Below, one piece after another: positions 1 through 5,836 of a stretch of DNA of 37,959 nt (position 1 is its first letter; each line of letters opens with the position of its first letter). The notes under the pieces are model-generated. The model searched no databases. It was not told the origin of the DNA and saw only the letters and a program-made list of their open reading frames with translations. Position numbers and translations under genes: made by a program. The DNA is from a virus. The stretch lies in the IMG/VR virus record IMGVR_UViG_3300031566_000169, positions 1 to 37,959 of that record; one strand, 5' to 3'.

Positions 1-1
1 G

Positions 2-256
2 GATGCAGTGGATTTGTTTAAGAAGGGTAAGATAAGAGAAGCCAGAACATTAATATCTTCTCAAGCTAGGGTAGATGAAGTAGACGAAATTATTAAATGG
101 GCGTATGACAATTTATCGTTGTGGTCGACTACCGATGAAGGGCAGGATCAGGCAATATTAGTAATTAGAAATGCACTAGTAAACCATAGTCAAGTTGCAG
201 ATGCAGAAATTAACTTAGCAGCAATGCTAGTAGAATTAACTCAAATTGAGGGATAA
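2..256 (+). CDS. 44: Sliding-clamp loader large subunit, C-terminal end (gp44-like, 5' partial)
   Basis: The reading frame is open to the window edge, so this is the tail of a longer gene; the GTG at 8 is probably internal. The visible 80-odd residues are helical. They end in a pattern (QAILVIRNALVN, then ADAEINLAAMLVEL) that I match from memory to the C-terminal collar domain of T4 gp44, where a hydrophobic helix is followed by an AN-x-EL-x-LA segment. gp44 is the AAA+ subunit of the gp44/62 complex that loads the gp45 clamp on DNA; its ATPase domain would lie left of the window. The stop overlaps the next start (TAATG), so the genes are co-transcribed. A gp43-like polymerase and gp45-like clamp elsewhere in the window fit this. 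Without the AAA+ part the call rests on the tail alone. Confidence 0.6.
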   Translation, partial: DAVDLFKKGKIREARTLISSQARVDEVDEIIKWAYDNLSLWSTTDEGQDQAILVIRNALVNHSQVADAEINLAAMLVELTQIEG

Positions 257-594
257 TGAAAAATAAAGACATACATTTGCTAGCATTTTATGTTAGAGTG
301 CCGAAGGATCCTAAAAAGACGCACATGAAAGACTTCGGCAAAGACGAGAGCAATTTTGCTTATAACGAAGAAGTGCATGTAACACTAGGTCTTAAAGATA
401 AAGACTTACTACGAGCAAATGTTATTATAAACGTAAACCAAAAAAAAGTAATTAAGTGCAGTCTAAATCCAGATGCTGACTTTTTAGATTTGTATTCCTA
501 TTACAAGAAGAACTATCCACAATATTTAAACGTTTTAGAAAAGGGGTTATACGGTGAAGAGTCAACTACTGTCGAACAAGATAATACTGACTGA
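256..594 (+). CDS. Unknown 112-aa protein downstream of the clamp loader
   Basis: I do not recognise this protein. It starts on an ATG that shares a base with the upstream stop and is therefore translationally coupled to the clamp-loader gene. In T4 this position is held by gp62, the small clamp-loader subunit, but gp62 is longer and I see no likeness to it. The sequence mixes beta-strand-like stretches (HLLAFYVRV, LRANVIINV) with a charged middle, and its last third looks helical. The C-terminus (EESTTVEQDNTD) is acidic and probably disordered. The last 41 bases overlap the start of the HAD gene. A diverged clamp-loader accessory role is possible by position only. Confidence 0.6.
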   Translation: MKNKDIHLLAFYVRVPKDPKKTHMKDFGKDESNFAYNEEVHVTLGLKDKDLLRANVIINVNQKKVIKCSLNPDADFLDLYSYYKKNYPQYLNVLEKGLYGEESTTVEQDNTD

Positions 595-1159
595 CATTGA
601 CGGTGTTGTTTTAGATTGGGAATATGCATTTCATATATGGATGCAGGAACACGGATACGAGCCGCATGAAGATTGGAAAAAGTTCTACAGCGTAGAAAAA
701 ATTTACTCCATTACAAATGAAAAAGCATGGGAATATGTAAAGCAGTTTAACGGGTCGGCCGCAATAGGATTTTTGCCTCCTCTTAGAGATTCTATGCATT
801 ACATTAAAAGACTGCACGAAGAACACGGATTCCTGTTTCATGCTATCACAAGCGTAGGTACCGATACAAATGTTGTTAAACTTAGAGAAATGAACTTGAA
901 TAAACTCTTTGGTCCTACTACGTTTGAAAAAGTTGTTTGTTTATCGATGGGTATTTCTAAAACTGATGCACTGCAAGAATATGCAGAGATGGGATTTGCT
1001 GGACTTTGGATTGAGGATAAAGTCACAAATGCTGTAGCCGGTGCAGGGTTAGGGTTCCGCACGTTGTTAATGGAACACGGGCACAACATGGAATATCTCA
1101 ATGTGCAATACACCATTGTAAAAAACTGGAAACAAATATACGAAATAGCAACTGGATAG
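554..1159 (+). CDS. HAD-superfamily phosphatase
   Basis: A 201-residue protein with the HAD signatures in order: DIDGVVLDW with nucleophile D14 and acid/base D16, motif II T99/S100 (HAITS), motif III K136 (SKTDAL), and motif IV E154-D155 (WIEDK). A cap-like helical insert follows motif I. The family hydrolyses phosphomonoesters through an aspartyl-phosphate; the substrate cannot be read from sequence, and a 5'-nucleotidase role in nucleotide metabolism is plausible for a phage. The start is a GTG at 554 with AAGGGG eight bases upstream, which gives a 41-base overlap with the previous gene. No ATG lies nearer motif I, so I accept this start. Confidence 0.78.
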   Translation: MKSQLLSNKIILTDIDGVVLDWEYAFHIWMQEHGYEPHEDWKKFYSVEKIYSITNEKAWEYVKQFNGSAAIGFLPPLRDSMHYIKRLHEEHGFLFHAITSVGTDTNVVKLREMNLNKLFGPTTFEKVVCLSMGISKTDALQEYAEMGFAGLWIEDKVTNAVAGAGLGFRTLLMEHGHNMEYLNVQYTIVKNWKQIYEIATG

Positions 1160-1163
1160 GAAT

Positions 1164-1613
1164 GTGGCTAAGATAATTTTAATTGTGGGCCTTTCTAAAA
1201 GTGGAAAAACAACATTAGCAGAAAAACTAATAGACGAATTAAAAAAGAAACATTTAGTACAGCATTTGAACGGCGATATTGTAAGACAAAAATTCAACCA
1301 TTGGGATTTTTCAGTAGCAGGAAGAATAACTCAATCAGTCCGCATTAAAGACATGATAGACGAAGCACATGACTTTGTCGTTATAGACATAATTGCTCCA
1401 CTAACAGAACAACGAAGAATAATTAATCCTAATTTTATTATTTGGATGAATACTATATCCCACGATGTTTATAATGGCGACGTACCGTTTGAAGACGTCG
1501 TTCATCCACGCTTGTTCAAAGTAAAGGACTACCGTAGAGCAGATATTAAATTCATTGCATCAATACTGCAAGACGAAGTTATGTATAGTGTTGAGTTCTA
1601 TTCTTCGGTCTGA
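1164..1613 (+). CDS. P-loop kinase resembling adenylylsulfate kinase
   Basis: The 149-residue protein opens with IILIVGLSKSGKTTLAEKL, a Walker A at residues 9-16. It is followed by a LNGDIVR segment (35-41) that matches the LDGDxxR substrate/Mg site of adenylylsulfate kinases (CysC) and related small-molecule kinases. VVIDIIAPL near residue 72 fits the Walker B/second strand, and a lid-like region with VHPRLFKVKDYR follows. True APS kinases are about 200 residues, so this is short. The substrate may be APS, a nucleotide or a polynucleotide end. The start is GTG at 1164 with TAGGA just upstream, four bases after the HAD stop. Its end overlaps the convergent phoH by 16 bases with no terminator between. 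Confidence 0.65.
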   Translation: MAKIILIVGLSKSGKTTLAEKLIDELKKKHLVQHLNGDIVRQKFNHWDFSVAGRITQSVRIKDMIDEAHDFVVIDIIAPLTEQRRIINPNFIIWMNTISHDVYNGDVPFEDVVHPRLFKVKDYRRADIKFIASILQDEVMYSVEFYSSV

Positions 1614-2338
1614 TACATAGATAATATTTCCTTTACTGCTGGGTGACGTTGTATATCTCTATTACTAAAGAACACTCCGTCAATATGTTTTGGCTTATGA
1701 AAACCTACTTTGTTAGTAAAATCTTTTAAGCCGTTATTCTCGACAAACTTTCTATCGGTTTGATCGAGGTCGCCGGTTATTACAATTCTTGAACCATCGC
1801 CTAAACGTGTTAGAATCATTTTCATTTGGTTTATCGTGGAGTTTTGAGCTTCGTCAAATACTATCCACGCGTTCTTAAATGTTCTACCACGCATAAATGC
1901 TAGGGGGGATATTTCTATAATTTGTTCATCTATCATTCTAGCGACTTCTTTGGGACTATAATACTCAAGTATCACATCAAATAATGGTCTTGTCCATGGC
2001 TCCATCTTTCTAACTAAATCGCCCGGTAAGAAGCCGTGCTTCTCGTCCTCTACCCCTACTGCCGGCCTAGTTAAAATTAACTTCTCTACTGTACCTTCTC
2101 TATAATGCTTTAAACCAGCCAATACTGCAAGCAACGTTTTTCCGGTACCTGCCGGACCCGCTGCAAAAACAATAGATTTATTTTCGTCAGTTAACATCTC
2201 TATTAGAGTTTCCTGACTAAGTGATTTTGGTACTAAAAATACTGTTTTCTTCCTTTCGACAAAATCGTTAAAGTTTACGGTGTTGTCTGCTGCTAATTTT
2301 AAGCGTTGTTTTCCCATCTGTTTTTTTCTTGCTCTCAA
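1598..2338 (-). CDS. phoH: PhoH-like ATPase
   Basis: A 246-residue PhoH-family P-loop protein. Walker A is GPAGTGKT (61-68), then LTRPAVGVEDEKHGFLPGD, which is characteristic of PhoH, then Walker B WIVFDEAQN (158-166) and the sensor-like ITGDLDQTD. PhoH proteins have an ATPase/helicase-like core related to RNA metabolism and are common in marine phages, where their role is unsettled. The start is a TTG at 2338: on the minus strand an unusually good AGGAGG sits six bases before it, and the next ATG is seven codons in. It is one of only two minus-strand genes here and ends convergently with the APS-kinase-like gene. Confidence 0.93.
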   Translation of the reverse strand: MRARKKQMGKQRLKLAADNTVNFNDFVERKKTVFLVPKSLSQETLIEMLTDENKSIVFAAGPAGTGKTLLAVLAGLKHYREGTVEKLILTRPAVGVEDEKHGFLPGDLVRKMEPWTRPLFDVILEYYSPKEVARMIDEQIIEISPLAFMRGRTFKNAWIVFDEAQNSTINQMKMILTRLGDGSRIVITGDLDQTDRKFVENNGLKDFTNKVGFHKPKHIDGVFFSNRDIQRHPAVKEILSMYQTEE

Positions 2339-2468
2339 AGCTGACCTCCTACTATATTGTCAAGCAATAATATTTAAATACATTTGTCAAAATAATATAC
2401 GATCATATCTGATCCCAAAGCGCCAGCTAAATATCCCTTCTGTTCCTCTATCTTAATCCCTGCAGAAT

Positions 2469-2476
2469 TATAAATA
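2469..2476 (+). promoter_or_regulatory. T4-type late promoter before the 2484 gene
   Basis: Perfect TATAAATA, the -10-like element of T4 late promoters. It ends eight bases before the ATG at 2484, so transcription should start about two bases before the start codon and give a practically leaderless mRNA; no Shine-Dalgarno is present in that space. Confidence 0.72.
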
Positions 2477-2483
2477 CTTAACT

Positions 2484-3062
2484 ATGGAAAGCATAAAAGA
2501 GTTACTTGACAATACCAAAGCTATAACCCTCTCAGATACTATGCAGCAACAACTGATGAATTTTGAACGGGTATTAGACCATCTAAACCTCTATGTGTTT
2601 AAAAATTGGATGGATGGTGAATTAGTAAAAGGACCTGAGGTTAAGAAATATTGGGTTACTTGCACATTTATGTGGCCCCATTCTAAAATGCCAGATCCCG
2701 TCGGCGGAGAAAAGTTATTAAATTACGGCTGCAAAGTTTTGTATAGAGTAGGAAAAATTAAGACTCCGGTCGAAATTACATCCTATGAAGATTTTCAGCC
2801 TGCAACAAAATATCCTAAGATGATTAAAAAGAAGATTTGGTTGGTTGAAGTAACTATGCCACAAAAATTAATTACAGACATCCTACGAGGTAGCTTGGAT
2901 GTTGAAGATGAAACAATTGACGTAAGTAATTTAGATGCAGCAATAGAGAAAGACGTCGATGATGAAATTTATCAAAATCAGAACGATAACATGGAGAACG
3001 ATGCAGAGTCAGGAATGCCAGTCGCTCCGCCAAATTCACCAGGACAGCAAGGACAATTTTAA
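2484..3062 (+). CDS. Unknown late protein, 192 aa
   Basis: I do not recognise a named family. The N-terminal two thirds look globular and rich in aromatic residues (LDHLNLYVFKNW, KKYWVTCTFMWPH, KKIWLVEVTMP). They may recur in other large T4-like phages, but I cannot name a function. The C-terminal 50 residues are acidic, then Gly/Pro/Gln-rich (VAPPNSPGQQGQF), and so probably disordered. A perfect late promoter lies immediately upstream, which points to a virion or late-stage protein. The ATG at 2484 sits at the predicted transcription start. It is followed after one base by the next gene. Confidence 0.7.
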   Translation: MESIKELLDNTKAITLSDTMQQQLMNFERVLDHLNLYVFKNWMDGELVKGPEVKKYWVTCTFMWPHSKMPDPVGGEKLLNYGCKVLYRVGKIKTPVEITSYEDFQPATKYPKMIKKKIWLVEVTMPQKLITDILRGSLDVEDETIDVSNLDAAIEKDVDDEIYQNQNDNMENDAESGMPVAPPNSPGQQGQF

Positions 3063-3063
3063 T

Positions 3064-3618
3064 ATGAAACGAGCATTAAGAGAAGGCCTACAAAATGCTG
3101 ACTTAAAAGACACAGTTTCTGATCGTGTCCACATTGATGAATTTAAAAGCAAGATGGGCAGGGATGAAGATATTGTAGTTGTTAGTTTTAAAACTATGAA
3201 TAAAGAACCCGGACTTGATCTTTCCGATTTCTTCGAAAAAGGATATGAGTTTGTATTAGACGCCGATGTTAGTAGCGGCGACATTGGCGGCGACGGCGAC
3301 TACCTTGTGTTTGTTGAGTTAGAGCGCAGTCCTAAAGTTGTCGAGCAAATCTTAAAGATTACAAGAGAAATGAGTAACCTAACAGATATAGATGTTGAAG
3401 ATTTGAGATTCCGTTATGGTAAGAGTATCAAAAAGTATCCTATTACGAAAGAAGAATTAGAACAGAAAATACCTCTAACACCCGAGGAATATTTGCAAAG
3501 ATATCCTAATACCGATGATATTGATGCAATGAAAACAATGGCCCAACTTCCGGTAGAATCAAAAGCTCCAATTAATGATTGGACAGACGGATGGCGGATA
3601 CTGAGCGGAACCAAATAA
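3064..3618 (+). CDS. Unknown late protein, 184 aa
   Basis: No recognised family. I place the start at ATG 3064, one base after the previous stop, with AAGGA about ten bases upstream; a longer frame back to 2959 would lie inside the preceding gene. The protein has a basic N-terminus, a central alpha/beta part (DIVVVSFKTM, YEFVLDADVSSGDIGGDGDYLVFVELER) and a C-terminal helical part with LTPEEYLQRYP. It probably belongs to the late transcript that begins at 2482, and its stop overlaps the i-spanin ATG, so all four genes to 4450 look co-transcribed. Confidence 0.68.
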   Translation: MKRALREGLQNADLKDTVSDRVHIDEFKSKMGRDEDIVVVSFKTMNKEPGLDLSDFFEKGYEFVLDADVSSGDIGGDGDYLVFVELERSPKVVEQILKITREMSNLTDIDVEDLRFRYGKSIKKYPITKEELEQKIPLTPEEYLQRYPNTDDIDAMKTMAQLPVESKAPINDWTDGWRILSGTK

Positions 3619-4100
3619 TGTTTACTAAACAACGTGGGATGATTCAAATTTATTTGATTGTGGCCCTTATTGTTGGTGCTGCTGGTGTTAGTGGATATTT
3701 TTATGTTCTAAGTTTGCGTAGTGATTTAAAGGTTGCTGAAGCTAATCAAATTAAAATGCAAGAAGCACAAGAAGCACAAGCAAAGAAAATTAAAAAGCTA
3801 GACGACGATATGAAGCAAGCAGCAAAGGTTAGAATAGAATTGTTTAGAGAATTGTCTGATGCAAGTAAAGAACGCGCAGAACTAGCTAAAACATTTACCC
3901 AAAATAAATTAGGAAAGAAGAGAGATTTTAGTTCCATAGCTGTAAGGAAGCCTGGGCTAGTGGAAAACATTGTTAATAACGCGACACGAGATGCTCTTCG
4001 ATGCAATGAAATTGCAACTGGATCTCCGTTAACTGCAGACGAACGTGCTGGCAAAGTTAAAAATTCTGTATGCGGGAATATGTTAAAGGTTGAGCCATGA
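3618..4100 (+). CDS. i-spanin (Rz-like), inner-membrane lysis protein
   Basis: From ATG 3618 (sharing a base with the previous TAA) the protein is 160 residues. It has a short cytoplasmic N-terminus, one membrane helix (IYLIVALIVGAAGVSGYFYVL, about residues 10-30), and a long charged coiled coil that includes repeated EAQ units. The C-terminal part (ALRCNEIATGSPL, then a second Cys near the end) is of a kind seen in phage Rz-like proteins. This N-in/C-out layout with a periplasmic coiled coil is that of an i-spanin, which with the o-spanin fuses inner and outer membranes in the last step of lysis. The next gene overlaps by four bases and encodes a lipoprotein, as expected for a spanin pair. 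A small direct DNA repeat (AAGAAGCAC twice) encodes the EAQ units. Confidence 0.75.
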   Translation: MFTKQRGMIQIYLIVALIVGAAGVSGYFYVLSLRSDLKVAEANQIKMQEAQEAQAKKIKKLDDDMKQAAKVRIELFRELSDASKERAELAKTFTQNKLGKKRDFSSIAVRKPGLVENIVNNATRDALRCNEIATGSPLTADERAGKVKNSVCGNMLKVEP

Positions 4101-4450
4101 AAATAATTGCTGCAATTTTAATGACATTATTTTTGGCTGGATGCGGCGGAATAGATCACGTTTTTACCAAACCAGAAATAGTTGATAAACCTCCACTGCT
4201 ACTTCCGGAGCCAGAACCAGCACAACAAATTGCAATGGAATGGTACATCATTACCAAAGATAATTTTGAAGATAAAGTAAGAGAAATGGAAAAACGGGGC
4301 GGCTCAGTTGTCCTATTTGCATTAACCGGTGAAGGTTACCAAGTTTTAAGTTTGAATACTGCAGAACTTAGACGGTATATTAGACAACAGCGAGCAATCA
4401 TTGCCGCATTAAAACAATACTACGAGAGAAAGCAACTAGATCAAAAGTAA
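4097..4450 (+). CDS. o-spanin (Rz1-like) outer-membrane lipoprotein
   Basis: The N-terminus is a lipoprotein signal peptide (MKIIAAILMTLFLAGCGG) with lipobox LAGC, giving a predicted acylated Cys16. A proline-rich stretch (KPPLLLPEPEP) follows, typical of Rz1-type o-spanins. The remaining 70 residues contain a small alpha/beta segment (SVVLFALTGEGYQVLSLN) and a C-terminal helix, which makes it larger than lambda Rz1 but like o-spanins of several large phages. The gene overlaps the i-spanin by four bases (ATGA). Having a spanin pair implies a Gram-negative host with an outer membrane. Confidence 0.75.
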   Translation: MKIIAAILMTLFLAGCGGIDHVFTKPEIVDKPPLLLPEPEPAQQIAMEWYIITKDNFEDKVREMEKRGGSVVLFALTGEGYQVLSLNTAELRRYIRQQRAIIAALKQYYERKQLDQK

Positions 4451-4455
4451 TAGAT

Positions 4456-4484
4456 TTGACTAGAAACGGTATTGGCTTTATAAT
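4456..4484 (+). promoter_or_regulatory. Sigma70-type promoter of dnaJ
   Basis: TTGACT at 4456-4461, a 17-base spacer, and TATAAT at 4479-4484. The expected transcription start is 4491, exactly the A of the dnaJ ATG, and there is no Shine-Dalgarno, so a leaderless mRNA is predicted. Confidence 0.75.
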
Positions 4485-4490
4485 TCATTA

Positions 4491-5342
4491 ATGAAGGACT
4501 ATTACCAAATTTTGGGTTTGTCTGATACCGCTACGGCTGAAGACATCAAAAAAGCTTACCGAAAATTGGCTATGACGCATCATCCAGATAGAGAAACGGG
4601 CAACGAAACAAAGTTCAAGGAAATTAATGAAGCACACGATACATTGAGCGACATCAGTAAGAAATCCAAGTACGATATGCAACGGAAGCACGGGACTAGC
4701 TCTGGTTCTTATCAAATACATGGCGCAAATTTTGGAGACCTTCGAGATGAAATGATGGACGCGTTATTTAGGCGATTTACTGAGGAAAAAGTATCTAGAC
4801 ATAAACCTAAAAATAAAGATATTTTATTAACTATTCAAATTGAACTGAAAGAGTTATTAGAACCGAAAACAAAAGTTCTATCTTATAAGACCAGCAAACA
4901 TACAGAGAAACAAATAGAAGTACATTATCCCAAATCACTTAGCAATCCCCCGAGGACAAAATATCCCGGCTTAGGAGATGATGCAATTAACAATATTCCG
5001 ACAGGAGATTTACTTGTTGAATTTAGAATTTCAATGCCAAACGGCTTCTGGTTAGAGCAATCTAATGTACTTTGTTCTAAAATTGATATTTCGGTGTGGG
5101 ATGCATTAACTGGATCTATAGTTCAATTTAAAAATTATGACGACAGCACATACGATGTAATGATTCCGGTGGGCACACAATTTGGTACTGGGCTTTCATT
5201 AAAAGGTAAAGGCGTTAAAGTATCTGATAAACACCGAGGAGATCTGAAATTGCTGGTGCAGATTACAATACCTAAGGATTTAAACGAAAAACAACTGGCA
5301 ATGATCAAAGAAATAAACTCCCCACAATTCAAGGATGAATAA
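4491..5342 (+). CDS. dnaJ: DnaJ/CbpA-type J-domain co-chaperone
   Basis: Residues 1-68 are a complete J domain with the HPD motif at 31-33 (THHPDRE) and the [14 protein letters not shown] helix. It should stimulate the ATPase of a DnaK/Hsp70, presumably the host's. The classical CxxCxGxG zinc-finger repeats are absent, and the C-terminal part (from about residue 105) has the beta-sandwich features of DnaJ substrate-binding domains ([18 protein letters not shown]). This makes it a type II, CbpA-like protein. At 283 residues it is slightly shorter than CbpA. It heads a run with peptide deformylase and a ClpA-like unfoldase, pointing to phage control of protein folding and turnover. Confidence 0.9.
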   Translation: MKDYYQILGLSDTATAEDIKKAYRKLAMTHHPDRETGNETKFKEINEAHDTLSDISKKSKYDMQRKHGTSSGSYQIHGANFGDLRDEMMDALFRRFTEEKVSRHKPKNKDILLTIQIELKELLEPKTKVLSYKTSKHTEKQIEVHYPKSLSNPPRTKYPGLGDDAINNIPTGDLLVEFRISMPNGFWLEQSNVLCSKIDISVWDALTGSIVQFKNYDDSTYDVMIPVGTQFGTGLSLKGKGVKVSDKHRGDLKLLVQITIPKDLNEKQLAMIKEINSPQFKDE

Positions 5343-5345
5343 ATA
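5339..5345 (+). promoter_or_regulatory. Late promoter-like ATAAATA before def
   Basis: ATAAATA overlapping the dnaJ stop codon. The usual spacing would put the transcript start near 5351, which would exclude the ATG at 5348 and favour the ATG at 5354 on that transcript. The flanking base is A (AATAAATA) rather than T, so it is weaker than the perfect site at 2469. Confidence 0.45.
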
Positions 5346-5347
5346 TT

Positions 5348-5836
5348 ATGACAATGAAACTAACATCTAAAACATTAGCGTTCACAACCAAGCCTATCAG
5401 CTTTAAATTCCCTGTTGCTAATAAAATTGTAGCTGATAACATGTTTAAATTTATGAAAAAGAATGGAGGCATTGGGTTAGCAGCAAACCAAGTCGGTCTC
5501 AGAGAACAAGTATTTGTAATGGAAGTTGCTGGTGTGCGTCGTAATGTTTTTAATCCTAGCATAAAAGAATTTTCAGAGCAAACAGCCGTAGAAGAAGAAG
5601 GCTGTTTGAGTTATCCAGATCGTACGGCTCCTGTACACAGGTCGACTAGTGTTACAGTTCAATATTTCAATGCTTCAGGAGAAATAAAAGAAGAACTATT
5701 ACACGGACTAGCTGCTAGGTGTTTTCAACACGAGTATGATCATTTGTTTGGAATTACAATGCTTTGGCGTGCAGATCAGTATAAACGACAGCAGCAAGCA
5801 ATAGTTGAATCAACCCCATCGGAGATAATAGAATGA
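5348..5836 (+). CDS. def: Peptide deformylase
   Basis: All three deformylase motifs are present: GIGLAANQ (41-48), EGCLS (84-88, metal-binding Cys) and QHEYDH (127-132, two metal His and the catalytic Glu). The enzyme removes the formyl group from new polypeptides. Phage deformylases are well known from cyanophages and other marine phages; this 162-residue form has a short C-terminus after the HEYDH helix. Two ATGs compete: 5348, and 5354, which better fits a start on the late-type transcript from the ATAAATA just upstream. The residues between are only Met-Thr, so function is unaffected. The stop overlaps the clpA start by four bases. Confidence 0.93.
   Translation: MTMKLTSKTLAFTTKPISFKFPVANKIVADNMFKFMKKNGGIGLAANQVGLREQVFVMEVAGVRRNVFNPSIKEFSEQTAVEEEGCLSYPDRTAPVHRSTSVTVQYFNASGEIKEELLHGLAARCFQHEYDHLFGITMLWRADQYKRQQQAIVESTPSEIIE

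Noticed and set aside
2399-2414. GATCATATCTGATC inverted repeat in the phoH/2484 divergent gap
   Set aside because: Five-base arms in AT-rich DNA are expected by chance. Minus-strand promoter elements (a TTGACA near 2388) lacked a good -10, so I did not annotate a phoH promoter.
2959-3063. N-terminal extension of the 3064 gene
   Set aside because: Falls inside the 2484 gene's acidic tail; ATG 3064 follows that stop directly and has AAGGA upstream.
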